Shown: positions 18,049 through 26,583 of the stretch, piece by piece | Layout: every line of letters starts with the position of its first letter | Position numbering within the stretch: the stretch's first letter is position 1 | NCBI GenBank assembly: GCA_018335875.1 | Contig: JAGXRN010000008.1 | Location: 25,020-89,019, forward strand | DNA length: 64,000 nucleotides | DNA from: Dethiobacter sp. | GTDB taxonomy: Bacteria; Bacillota; Dethiobacteria; Dethiobacterales; Dethiobacteraceae | Direction: 5' to 3' | Made by a program: the position numbers and the translations under genes | Notes under the pieces: model-generated | The model's input: only the letters and a program-made list of their open reading frames with translations | What the model was told of the DNA's origin: nothing | The model's database searches: none

Positions 18049-18968
18049 CGGTCACTTCCCCTTTGCTCCAGCTCTTTAATTAAGCGTGTGATAAATTTAT
18101 TGCAGGGCGTGGGCACACCGCATTTTTCTCCTTCTTTAACCACAGCACCGTTGATATAATCTATCTCAGTAGCACGGCCCGACATGATGTCCTGCAGCAT
18201 TGATGAACGGTTGGCGGCGGTGGCAGCGGCAACCTTTTCAAGGACGGCAAAAGTGTCGTTGTAGGGAAGCTCTATCCCTGATGCCCGGGCTACAGCCTCT
18301 CCTTCATCAATTAACAGCTTTGCCATTTGGCGTATATTTTCGGCTTTAAGCAGCTCGCCGTTTAGAACACCGCAAATAGCCGTTACAGGATTGATACCGG
18401 CATTAATCAAGAGCTTGCCCCAGATTACACCCATAATATTGTCGTCTGTCCTGGCATTTAAGTGGCAGCGCGTAAATTCTGCAGCGATGTCTGAAAGATG
18501 CTGGTCAATTTTGCCACTGTATTTTCCCACTACAGTATCTCCCGCCCCTGCATGCCTGATTTGGCCTGGCCCAAGCACCGTGGCGCCATGGGATGTTGTA
18601 CCGACAAGAACTGTCGCTTTATTAAAAGCTGCGGCTATAATATCTGCATTCCCCAGGCCGTTTTGCAGCGTCAGGACAGCAGTGCCGTCGTGAAATAAAT
18701 GATGAATATTTTTTACTACAACTTCTGTATGATATGATTTCACAAATATTAAGACCAGATCCTGGACTCCAAGCAGCAGAGGGTCGCTCACTGCCTTGAC
18801 TGAAAAAGTCTTAAGGCAACCACCTGTCTCGACCTGCAGCCCATGTTCCATAATCGCCTGCACGTGCTCCTGCCAGGCGTCAACCAGAGTCACTTCGTTG
18901 CCGCCTTCAGCAAGCAATGCGCCATAGAGGGCGCCCATAGCTCCCGCTCCCATAACTGCAATCTTCAC
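18042..18968 (-). CDS. panE: 2-dehydropantoate 2-reductase family
   Basis: The 308-residue NAD(P)H-dependent reductase has an N-terminal Rossmann motif (MGAGAMGALYGALLAEGG), the catalytic lysine region WGKLLINAGINPVTAI (about 173-188) and the C-terminal SSMLQDIMSGRATEIDYINGAVV with the conserved Ser/Glu. It reduces ketopantoate to pantoate or a similar 2-keto acid. AGGTG precedes the ATG. It is the first gene of the cluster that ends with panB, so the two pantoate enzymes bracket transporter and CoA-pathway genes. Confidence 0.9.
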   Translation of the reverse strand: MKIAVMGAGAMGALYGALLAEGGNEVTLVDAWQEHVQAIMEHGLQVETGGCLKTFSVKAVSDPLLLGVQDLVLIFVKSYHTEVVVKNIHHLFHDGTAVLTLQNGLGNADIIAAAFNKATVLVGTTSHGATVLGPGQIRHAGAGDTVVGKYSGKIDQHLSDIAAEFTRCHLNARTDDNIMGVIWGKLLINAGINPVTAICGVLNGELLKAENIRQMAKLLIDEGEAVARASGIELPYNDTFAVLEKVAAATAANRSSMLQDIMSGRATEIDYINGAVVKEGEKCGVPTPCNKFITRLIKELEQRGSDRC

Positions 18969-19060
18969 CTTATAACCGTCCTTTTTATAAGTGTGTTCTT
19001 ATTTTGCTTTGCCTGTGCGTTTATTCTTTGAGGCCCAGGAGTTTAACCGGGGACGCCATT

Positions 19061-19096
19061 GCTGTTTCCAATATAGAAATAGCGTTTCATATTATA
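19061..19096 (-). promoter_or_regulatory. Candidate promoter and palindromic operator of the panE-panB cluster
   Basis: On the minus strand a perfect TATAAT (19091-19096) is followed at once by GCTaTTTC-N7-GAAAcAGC (19061-19083), a 23-bp near-perfect palindrome that would cover the transcription start. No good -35 is seen. Position and symmetry suit an operator for the IclR-family protein encoded in the cluster. This is inference. Confidence 0.5.
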
Positions 19097-19110
19097 GTAT
19101 ATTTTTCTAC

Positions 19111-19160
19111 ACAAAAAGCAAAAACCCTTTTTGTAAATTTAAATACAATAAGTTTTTGCT
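19111..19160 (-). terminator. Intrinsic terminator downstream of the cyclophilin gene
   Basis: AGCAAAAAC (minus 19160-19152) pairs with GTTTTTGCT (19125-19117) and is followed by TTTTTGT. A GC-richer imperfect hairpin (GACGCG/CGCGTC, about 19173-19200) precedes it. Confidence 0.65.
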
Positions 19161-19206
19161 TTGAAACAGCAAGACGCGCCATTGCCAGTGACGCGTCCTT
19201 GCAAGT

Positions 19207-19731
19207 TTATACTGTTTCTGCTTCACCGTAGTCCTCGCCAAAGGTGTCCACAGTTACTTTTTTCATTCTCTCATCGCTAAGCGGCCTGTCTTGGGCATCC
19301 TTTTTTACGCTCACAATCCTGTCCACTTCATCCATTCCCTCTGTGATACTGCCAAAGGCGGCATACTGTCCGTCTAAGTGAGGTGAAGCCTTGACCATGA
19401 TAAAAAACTGGGAGCCGGCGGAATCGGGCCTTGCCGACCTGGCCATGGACAATACCCCCCTATCATGCTTGAGGTCATTGGCAACTCCATTGCCCCTGAA
19501 TTCTCCCTTAATCCCATAACCGGGGCCGCCCATGCCTGTCCCCTGCGGACAGCCTCCCTGGATCATAAACTGAGGAATAACTCTGTGGAAGATAAGGCCG
19601 TCATAAAAGCCCTTCTCTGCCAGGGAAATAAAATTCCGCACAGTATTTGGCGCGATATGCTGGTAAAGCTCCGCCTTGATTTGGCCGCCGCTCTCCATTT
19701 CAATTGTTACCTGCGGGTTATCTTTCATCAT
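19207..19731 (-). CDS. Peptidyl-prolyl cis-trans isomerase, cyclophilin type
   Basis: The 174-residue cytoplasmic PPIase has GFYDGLIFHRVIPQFMIQGG (active-site Arg, Phe and Met), LSMARSARPDSAGSQFFIM and LDGQYAAFGSI. It catalyses proline isomerisation in protein folding. AAGGG precedes ATG ATG at 19731/19728. Upstream, 29 bases away, is a membrane-protein gene likely in the same transcript. Confidence 0.93.
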   Translation of the reverse strand: MMKDNPQVTIEMESGGQIKAELYQHIAPNTVRNFISLAEKGFYDGLIFHRVIPQFMIQGGCPQGTGMGGPGYGIKGEFRGNGVANDLKHDRGVLSMARSARPDSAGSQFFIMVKASPHLDGQYAAFGSITEGMDEVDRIVSVKKDAQDRPLSDERMKKVTVDTFGEDYGEAETV

Positions 19732-19760
19732 CAACACCCTTTTCTATTTGATAAATTTGG

Positions 19761-20729
19761 TTAAAGATAGTTTTCCTCTTTGGGCCTGCGTAATACGGCA
19801 ATATCCTTTGCCTTTTCCATCATACCCACCACCGGAGGCAGGACAACAAGCAGCAATAAGCCTGCCACTACCAGTGAGCTGCCATAAAGTAACAAAGTAC
19901 GAAGCAGGTTTTGTGACAGCGCAAAGAGAATATCAGGAATTGACCTCAGGGGAAAAACCATGGCTATGTCGTAGAGTAAAGAGTTGAAAAACCCGTGCAT
20001 AACTGTTGGGTTGGCTCTCAGTAAAAACATGGCAAAAAGGGATGGTATGGCTGTTAAAAAACCTGCCGTCACCAGTGAGGTACCAATCCAGTTCAGCCAG
20101 CGCCAGCCGCTGCGCCAGATCAGGAAAATGACCGCTGGGATTATCAGGGCCAGGGATACTGAGCCGTAGAGCGCAGTTTTAAGATTAGCCAGTACTTTTC
20201 TGGGGCCGCTTAAGCCTGATATCACAGCCTGCCTCTGGTCCGCCTCCCAGTTTGAAGAAAAAGGAATATCTGAGAGGCGCGGGAATAGCTCCCGCCTCAG
20301 GCGGTCCGTAACAGCTTCACCCACCACTTGGCCCAGTATTCCAAGCGATCCTTCTGCCAACTCTGCCACATTACCCAGAAACTTATCAACCGGCGCCTCA
20401 AAGTCAAGCTGCGGCAGCTCTTTCTCTTTTCCACGCAGGTAATCAAGCAAGCCGCTGACAAGTGTTTCAGCTTGCAGCACAACCCATTCTTTAGTAATAA
20501 CCCCATCCAGTGCTTCTGCCGGCACCCCCATTGTTCCGGCACGGGCCCGCAGGTTTGTGTCCAGATAGCCGTGCAGTTCCCCGTAGAGTCCATGCCCGGC
20601 AAAAGCGTCCAGGTAAAAGCCGGGCGCAGTCAATTTATACTGCACAAGCAGCAGGAACTGCAGGAAAAAAAGGTTAACCAGCAAGATAATCACCAGCAGT
20701 ACCGATGTAGTTGTACGCAGCACCTTCAT
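19761..20729 (-). CDS. Membrane protein of unknown function
   Basis: The 322-residue protein has one N-terminal membrane segment (about 8-31) and a soluble, mostly helical loop of about 150 residues (35-185) with acidic and amphipathic stretches. Three membrane segments follow near the C-terminus (about 190-207, 212-238, 278-302). I do not recognise a family. It is divergent from the beta-propeller gene and co-directional with the cyclophilin gene. The topology suggests an extracytoplasmic domain held by flanking helices. Confidence 0.7.
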   Translation of the reverse strand: MKVLRTTTSVLLVIILLVNLFFLQFLLLVQYKLTAPGFYLDAFAGHGLYGELHGYLDTNLRARAGTMGVPAEALDGVITKEWVVLQAETLVSGLLDYLRGKEKELPQLDFEAPVDKFLGNVAELAEGSLGILGQVVGEAVTDRLRRELFPRLSDIPFSSNWEADQRQAVISGLSGPRKVLANLKTALYGSVSLALIIPAVIFLIWRSGWRWLNWIGTSLVTAGFLTAIPSLFAMFLLRANPTVMHGFFNSLLYDIAMVFPLRSIPDILFALSQNLLRTLLLYGSSLVVAGLLLLVVLPPVVGMMEKAKDIAVLRRPKEENYL

Positions 20730-20912
20730 GCTATCACTCCAATGGTTAAGTCGCCTGCTGCTAAAACGAACGCGGCAGAAAGATTCTAGATATATTCAAT
20801 TATTATTGACTTATTTCCTTCCTAACGCAGTAAAAGTTTCCCCGATGTGTGGAACAAAGCCGGCAACTAAACGTCTGAATAAGTAAAAAAAGAATTGGTG
20901 AGGTGGGTTGAG

Positions 20913-22877
20913 ATGAAGAAACCGGGGATCTGGCCGGTTATGATGTGCGTGCTGCTTATAGTTTTGTTTGGCCTGGCGCTGACAGGGACGGAACATCCGG
21001 ATTATCCCGTTGTTGCCGGCGGGGAACTGCCGGTTGTGGGGTCATATCATAAACTGCAGGAGCTGCTGCAAGACGCCAATGATTACCGTGCTTATACCAT
21101 GATGAGAGGCTTGGGGGGCATAGTGCTGGAACAGAGCATGGATGCCGCACCTGCCGCCAAGGCTTCCGCTCCCGATTATTCGGGTACAAATGTCCAGGTG
21201 CAGGGAGTGGACGAAGCAGACCTGGTTAAGACCGACGGCAGTTATATTTATCAGGTCAACAATGGTCGTGTGATTATTGCCAAATCTCACCCGGCACAAG
21301 AGATGGAGATTGCCAGTATCCTTAAATTTGAAGAAAACTTCACACCACAGGAAATTTATATCGATAAAAAACACCTGGTAGTAATCGGCTCCACTTATTA
21401 TTACCAGCCATACATGCCGGAGCCCTCACCGCGGGAACCGGGGATAATGATATTCCCGCCGCCCTTTGTGCACGGCACAGTAAAAGCTAAAATCTTTGAC
21501 ATCAGTGACAGATATAATGTGCGCTCACTGCGCGAGGTTGAACTTGACGGCTACTACATCTCATCAAGGAAAATCGGGGATGTTCTCTATCTTGTAGCCA
21601 ATAAATACATCGATTTTTATATCATGGAGCAAGGCGGTGAAGTCTCCACCCCCGTCTTCCGCGACTCAGTCGGCGGCAAAGAGGGTTATCAGCCTGTGGG
21701 CTATGACGACATCCGCTACTTCCCGCATTCAGTGGAACCCAATTACCTGATGGTGGCGGGCTTAGACCTGTCAAAGCCAAACCAGGAGATGAGGATCCAT
21801 ACCTACCTGGGCGCCGGTGAAAACATCTATGCTTCCACTGAGAATCTCTATATTGCGGTAACACAGTATAACACAAGCAGCGAAATTATCCCCATGATAA
21901 GGCCGGACGTCCCCATGGAATCGGTGACAGGTGTTTACAAATTCGCCCTCGCTGGCGGCAGGGTTGAGTACAGCGCACAGGGCGAAGTGCGCGGCAGAAT
22001 CCTAAACCAGTTTTCCATGGATGAGCACAAGGGTTATTTCCGTATTGCCACCACCAGCGGAGAGATGTGGCGCAACGATGAGCATACCTCTAAAAACAAC
22101 CTCTATATTCTCGATAAACAAATGAATAAAGTTGGGGGCCTTGAGGACCTGGCGCCGGGCGAGCGGATTTACTCGGCAAGGTTCATGGGCGACCGTGGCT
22201 ATATGGTCACCTTCAGGGACGTAGACCCGCTCTTTGTCATAGATTTAAAGGACCCGCGTGCGCCAAAAGTGCTTGGTGAGTTGAAGATCCCGGGCTACAG
22301 CGACTATCTTCATCCCTACGATGAAAACCACCTGATTGGCTTTGGCAAAGATACCGTAGAGCTGCAGGTGACAGACTGGCAGGGCGGTAAGAGGAGCATG
22401 GCTTTTTATCTGGGTATGAAAATATCGCTCTTTGACGTCACCGACGTAAGCAACCCGGTGGAAAAATTTAAAATAATAATCGGCGACAGGGGCACAGAAT
22501 CGGAACTTCTCCGCAACCATAAGGCGCTCTTATTTGACAGGGAGAAAAATCTGCTTGCCTTCCCTGTCACTTTGATGGAAATAAGAAACGCACAGCCCGA
22601 CCCCCACGGTTTTCCGCCTCATGGCGAGTTTGCTTTCCAGGGCGCTTATGTATACTCACTTGACCCGCTCACAGGCTTCTCGCTTAAGGGGAGAATCACA
22701 CACATGGACAGCGGCGCTGAATCCGGCCGCTACGCCTATGGCTGGTACGGCAGCGGCGCCAACGTGGAAAGAATCCTTTATATCGGAGATGCACTCTACA
22801 CCATGTCCGGGACCATGATTAAAGCGAACGGAATAACAAACCTAAATGAGATAAACAGACTGTCCATTCCACAGTAA
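20913..22877 (+). CDS. Exported beta-propeller domain protein (PF09826-like)
   Basis: The 654-residue protein has a signal or membrane segment (about 7-25), then DYSGTNVQVQGVDEADLVKTDG, the opening signature of this secreted beta-propeller family. Repeated beta-rich blocks follow (for example GTVKAKIFDISD, FVIDLKDPRAPKVLGELKIPG, ISLFDVTDVSNPVE). The C-terminus (LYTMSGTMIKA) is typical. A GTG at 20895 opens the frame, but AGGTGG lies just before the ATG at 20913. The function of the family is not established. It is monocistronic with a divergent upstream neighbour. Confidence 0.85.
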   Translation: MKKPGIWPVMMCVLLIVLFGLALTGTEHPDYPVVAGGELPVVGSYHKLQELLQDANDYRAYTMMRGLGGIVLEQSMDAAPAAKASAPDYSGTNVQVQGVDEADLVKTDGSYIYQVNNGRVIIAKSHPAQEMEIASILKFEENFTPQEIYIDKKHLVVIGSTYYYQPYMPEPSPREPGIMIFPPPFVHGTVKAKIFDISDRYNVRSLREVELDGYYISSRKIGDVLYLVANKYIDFYIMEQGGEVSTPVFRDSVGGKEGYQPVGYDDIRYFPHSVEPNYLMVAGLDLSKPNQEMRIHTYLGAGENIYASTENLYIAVTQYNTSSEIIPMIRPDVPMESVTGVYKFALAGGRVEYSAQGEVRGRILNQFSMDEHKGYFRIATTSGEMWRNDEHTSKNNLYILDKQMNKVGGLEDLAPGERIYSARFMGDRGYMVTFRDVDPLFVIDLKDPRAPKVLGELKIPGYSDYLHPYDENHLIGFGKDTVELQVTDWQGGKRSMAFYLGMKISLFDVTDVSNPVEKFKIIIGDRGTESELLRNHKALLFDREKNLLAFPVTLMEIRNAQPDPHGFPPHGEFAFQGAYVYSLDPLTGFSLKGRITHMDSGAESGRYAYGWYGSGANVERILYIGDALYTMSGTMIKANGITNLNEINRLSIPQ

Positions 22878-22883
22878 ATTATT

Positions 22884-22910
22884 GTGTCAGGGGGACAGTC
22901 CCCCTGACAC
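22884..22910. repeat. 27-bp perfect palindrome, GTGTCAGGGGGAC type
   Basis: GTGTCAGGGGGAC and GTCCCCCTGACAC flank a single central A. It lies 7 bases after the beta-propeller stop codon and forms the 3' end of the small minus-strand ORF at 22887-23036. A near-identical palindrome lies at 41118-41144. The hairpin could also end convergent transcripts. Confidence 0.85.
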
Positions 22911-23036
22911 GCTTGCAAGACGCCACATTATGACGCCGTTATCTGTGACTCTCTCCACAAGATGCGTGGTTGTCTGGAAGTATTCGCGGTCCAGCATTTC
23001 GAGCAGCAGGTCCTGTAAAGCTTTGTCTGCCACCAT
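22887..23036 (-). CDS. Small protein of unknown function, C-terminus from palindromic repeat
   Basis: The 49-codon ORF begins MVADKALQDLLLEMLDREYF and continues THLVERVTDNGVIMWRLA, then VSGGLSP, which is read from the palindrome. The ATG directly follows the stop codon of the YaiI gene (TAAATG), with GGGGAG nine bases upstream, so translation is well supported. The body is an amphipathic helix. I do not recognise it. The true C-terminus may have been altered by the repeat. Confidence 0.55.
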   Translation of the reverse strand: MVADKALQDLLLEMLDREYFQTTTHLVERVTDNGVIMWRLASVSGGLSP

Positions 23037-23471
23037 TTATGTGCTCCCCAAAACTCTTTCCAGGAGCGCGGCAAAACGCCTGTCGTCGTCCGCGCTTCTT
23101 TTTTTTGGCCCCCTGGTCCTGCCGCCGCCGCGGCGGAATCGGGCCTTGGCTTCTCTTTCCTCGAGCATAAACTCAATTTTTGTCGCCGTGTATTCAGTCC
23201 CATGCGGGCTGAGGCAGCACAGGCCCTTGCCCAGCAGCACAGCCGCCAGGCCAAAGTCCTGGGTGACGGCTATGTCACCGGGAGCGGCCAGATTGATTAC
23301 TTTGATGTCAGCTTCCTGCGACGAGTCGCCCACTGTCACATGGTGGTCAGAGATGATATTGTGATTAAAGCCGGCCACTGTCCATACGGGCACACCATAC
23401 CTGGCGCCTGCCTCCATGCACATCTGCAGCACAGACTTGGGGCAGGCATCGGCATCAACAATAATTTTCAT
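23037..23471 (-). CDS. YaiI/YqxD family (DUF188) protein
   Basis: The 144-residue protein has the family hallmark [11 protein letters not shown], then [37 protein letters not shown] and the basic [14 protein letters not shown] tail. It has a PIN-like fold and its biochemical role is uncertain. The ATG at 23471 has GGTGAT upstream; the open frame continues to 23516 without a better start. It is co-directional with threonine synthase upstream and the small ORF downstream. Confidence 0.88.
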   Translation of the reverse strand: MKIIVDADACPKSVLQMCMEAGARYGVPVWTVAGFNHNIISDHHVTVGDSSQEADIKVINLAAPGDIAVTQDFGLAAVLLGKGLCCLSPHGTEYTATKIEFMLEEREAKARFRRGGGRTRGPKKRSADDDRRFAALLERVLGST

Positions 23472-23516
23472 TGTATCACCACTGCAATTAAATTTCTTTG
23501 TCCTCTTCTTTAGCAT

Positions 23517-25004
23517 TCAGATGCCGAGTATCTTTTCCAGGCTGCTCTTCATCTCTTCTATCTGGCATACTGTCCGGTGGAGCACCGGCTTCTGCTCCAG
23601 CTCACTGACAGCTTTTGGTATGCCGTCGGCAATTAATTTGCCCAGTTCTTTAACCAGTGCGAAATCATCAAGTCCGGCGTCGATGCCGGCGATGGCTTTC
23701 ATCACATCCCGCGGAAATTTAAAGGGGCTGGCGGTGGACACTATCACTGTTTTTGTGCTGTCGCCGCTCTCTGCTCTGTATTTTTGGCATGCCGACCAGG
23801 AAACAGCTGTATGTGTGTCAATCACATAATCATCCCGTGCAAAGACATCCCTGATGGCGCGGGCGGTATCATCCTCTGAGGCAAAGCCCGCTCTGAAGCT
23901 CTTAAGCTTCGCTTTCACTTCATCACTAACCCGGTAGCTGCCGCTAACGGCCAACTCCTGCATCAGGCGGGCAGTGACTGCGGCGTCATTTTCGCTCACA
24001 AGGTAGAGCAGCCGTTCCAGATTGCTTGAGATCAAAATGTCCATTGACGGCGACATGGTTACCACAAAGCGCCTGTTTCTGTCATAGGTCCCTGAGCGGA
24101 AAAAATCAAAGAGCACCTTGTTCTCATTGGAGGCGCAAATCAGGGTTTTTACCGGCAGGCCAAGCTCCCTGGCATAGTAACCTGCCAGGATATTGCCAAA
24201 ATTGCCTGTGGGCACGGCAAAATTTATTTCTTCTCCTGCTTTAATCTCACCGGCTGCGCGCAGCTGCAGGTAAGCATAGAAATAATAGGCCACCTGCGGT
24301 ATTAACCTGCCGATATTGATGGAATTGGCGGAAGAGAAGACCAGATTCGTGGCGGCCATTTTTTTACTGAGCCCTGTGTCGGAAAACATGCTTTTCACAC
24401 CGGCCTGGGCGTCGTCAAAATTGCCTTCAATACCTATGACATGGACATTGCTGCCTTCCTGGGTGACCATCTGCCTCTTTTGTATCTCACTGACACCGTG
24501 CTCGGGGAAATAGACAATAATGGTTGTGCCTTCCACCCCGGCGAAGCCCTCCAGGGCCGCCTTGCCTGTGTCGCCGGAGGTGGCTGTGAGAATAACTATT
24601 TCCTTCTCTATCCCCAGTTTTTTAACTGCTGTTCTCAACAGGTGGGGCAGAATTGAGAGCGCCATGTCTTTAAAAGCCAGTGTGGGGCCATGGAAAAGCT
24701 CCAGGAAGAAGACTTCGCCCTTCTTAACAAGTGGGGCAATCAGGGGCGTGTCAAACTTCCGGTCATAAGCGTTTTCGATACAGTTCCTCAGCTCGTCCTG
24801 GCAAAAATCAGTCAGGAAAGGCTGCATCACACGGTAAGCCACTTCCTGAAAGCTTTGGCCCACAAGTGCTTCAATCTCAATGGGGCGGGGAAAAGATACA
24901 GGTACAAAAAGCCCGCCGTCGCCGGCAATACCCCGCACTATGGCTGCGGCCGCACTGACCGGCAAGCTGTCGCTTCTTGTGCTTTTATAGAGGGTCTGTT
25001 TCAT
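23517..25004 (-). CDS. thrC: Threonine synthase
   Basis: The 495-residue PLP enzyme converts O-phosphohomoserine to threonine. It is of the longer type, with an N-terminal YKSTRSDSLPVS extension. PLP lysine lies in FHGPTLAFKDMALS (about 105-118), then TATSGDTGKAALEGFAG (about 138-154) and NFAVPTGNFGNILAGYYA (about 252-270). GGGGGAG precedes the ATG. The gene overlaps the end of the upstream phosphoglycerate-mutase-like gene by 20 bases, indicating coupled expression and a joint pathway. Confidence 0.95.
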   Translation of the reverse strand: MKQTLYKSTRSDSLPVSAAAAIVRGIAGDGGLFVPVSFPRPIEIEALVGQSFQEVAYRVMQPFLTDFCQDELRNCIENAYDRKFDTPLIAPLVKKGEVFFLELFHGPTLAFKDMALSILPHLLRTAVKKLGIEKEIVILTATSGDTGKAALEGFAGVEGTTIIVYFPEHGVSEIQKRQMVTQEGSNVHVIGIEGNFDDAQAGVKSMFSDTGLSKKMAATNLVFSSANSINIGRLIPQVAYYFYAYLQLRAAGEIKAGEEINFAVPTGNFGNILAGYYARELGLPVKTLICASNENKVLFDFFRSGTYDRNRRFVVTMSPSMDILISSNLERLLYLVSENDAAVTARLMQELAVSGSYRVSDEVKAKLKSFRAGFASEDDTARAIRDVFARDDYVIDTHTAVSWSACQKYRAESGDSTKTVIVSTASPFKFPRDVMKAIAGIDAGLDDFALVKELGKLIADGIPKAVSELEQKPVLHRTVCQIEEMKSSLEKILGI

Positions 25005-26223
25005 CTGGAGCGCTCCCCCTTAAAAAGAAGTCCATCAGTTTATGCCCTTCGGCAAAGTATACCCCTGTTCCGCCGGCGCAGTCCTCATCATAGACATGTG
25101 AGGCTGCTTCAGTGCTGCTTGTGCTCTCGTAAATTATAAACGGCACCGGGTCTGAGGTATGCGTCCTCAGTGCCAAGGGCGTGGCATGGTCCGGCAGCAC
25201 CATGAGTTTATAGGCTTCACCGGAGCGGTCCAGGCCTGCCTTGATTACTTTTACCACCTGGTCATCTATGAGTTCAATGGCCTTCACTTTATTTTCAATT
25301 TCATACATGTGCGCACACTCATCGGGTGCTTCAATATGAATATAAACAAAATCGCCGCCTGCCTGCAGCCACTCAAGAGCTGCCCGTGCCTTGCCGCTGA
25401 AATTAGTATTAATATTACCGGTGGCGCCCTCTACTTCTATTGATTCCATCCCGGCGCAAAGCCCCATCCCTTTAATCAGGTCAACGGCTGAAATGACAGC
25501 ACCGCGCACGTCATATTTTAGGTTGAAATCAGTCAGCAGTGGCTTTTTACCCTCTCCCCAGATCCAAATGGAGTTGGCAGGCCCTTTGCCCGCTGCCTCC
25601 CTTTTTTTATTGATTACATGACCGCCCAGAAATTGGGCGCTCAACCTCATCATATCTTCAATTGCCCGGCTTTCACTGCCGGCAGGCAGGTAGTCTTTAA
25701 TCTGCCGCCCGAGAATGTCATGGGGTGGGGTCAGCTTCCACTCATAGGGCCCTTCGCTCCAGACCATGAGGTGCCTGTAGCCGACGCCGGGATAAAACTT
25801 AATATCCAACCTGCTTAACTCTTCATTTACCGTAGCGATCAGTTCGCGGGCCTCCTGCGAGGATATTTCACCGGCGCCGTGATCCAGCATCACTCTTTCT
25901 TCATAGGGCTTGCCCTGTGACAGCGTCACCAGGTTGCACCTGAAGGCGATATCAGTATCCTTAAGCATTATACCCATGCTGTATGCTTCAAACGGCGAGC
26001 GCCCGCTGTAATAAATGCGGGGGTCATATCCCAGTACTGCAAGATTGGCGGTATCGCTGCCGGGAGCCATTCCTTCCGGTACAGTCTTCACAAGCCCGAG
26101 TGTGCCGTGCCTGGCCAGATAATCCATGTTAGGTATATGCGCTCTCTGCAGTGGTGTTTTGCCGCCAAGTTGCGCCACGGGGTAATCTGCCATCCCGTCT
26201 CCCAGTATGACCACATATTTCAT
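24985..26223 (-). CDS. ApgM-like phosphoglycerate mutase family, probable homoserine kinase
   Basis: The 412-residue alkaline-phosphatase-superfamily metalloenzyme has MKYVVILGDGMADYP, EGMAPGSDTANLAVLGYDP (the metal-site Ser), YIHIEAPDECAHM and VLPDHATPLALRTHT (metal His/Asp). This archaeal-type cofactor-independent phosphoglycerate mutase family includes members proposed to phosphorylate homoserine where thrB is absent. Overlap with thrC and absence of thrB nearby support that role here. AAGGAGTG precedes the ATG at 26223. Confidence 0.85.
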   Translation of the reverse strand: MKYVVILGDGMADYPVAQLGGKTPLQRAHIPNMDYLARHGTLGLVKTVPEGMAPGSDTANLAVLGYDPRIYYSGRSPFEAYSMGIMLKDTDIAFRCNLVTLSQGKPYEERVMLDHGAGEISSQEARELIATVNEELSRLDIKFYPGVGYRHLMVWSEGPYEWKLTPPHDILGRQIKDYLPAGSESRAIEDMMRLSAQFLGGHVINKKREAAGKGPANSIWIWGEGKKPLLTDFNLKYDVRGAVISAVDLIKGMGLCAGMESIEVEGATGNINTNFSGKARAALEWLQAGGDFVYIHIEAPDECAHMYEIENKVKAIELIDDQVVKVIKAGLDRSGEAYKLMVLPDHATPLALRTHTSDPVPFIIYESTSSTEAASHVYDEDCAGGTGVYFAEGHKLMDFFLRGSAPDETDPL

Positions 26224-26323
26224 CTCAACACACTCCTTACTGCAACGCTTACCATGCAGGCACCGTGACATTTTCTATAATAAACCAGTAAATTTATAAA
26301 GTAAAGAAGTAAAGTATATAAGG

Positions 26324-26583
26324 TTAAATGCCGGGTGAAAGCTGACTGAACCCGGACTCGAAGGCTTTTACATTTAACTCACGGATGCTGCCTTTAAACA
26401 GCGCTTCGATTGTTGTCTGAAAAAATTCCCTGCCAAACGGCAGCAGGCCGCTGCCCGCCAGAGCGCCCGTCATGACCATGTTGGCGGCAAGAATGCTGCC
26501 GGCTTCTGCGGCCAGCTCAGCTGCTGCCAGAAAGTGAGCGCGAGGCGCGATCTTTTTAACGGCTTCTTCTATGCGGTCTTAAG
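26324..26583 (-). pseudogene. iorB: Indolepyruvate oxidoreductase beta subunit, C-terminal fragment
   Basis: About 85 codons read EEAVKKIAPRAHFLAAAELA, then NMVMTGALAGSGLLPFGREF and end ELNVKAFESGFSQLSPGI. This is the C-terminal part of the beta (gamma-domain) subunit of indolepyruvate:ferredoxin oxidoreductase. It has no start of its own and directly follows, in a different frame, the truncated alpha subunit fragment. A deletion has removed the region between. Confidence 0.8.
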
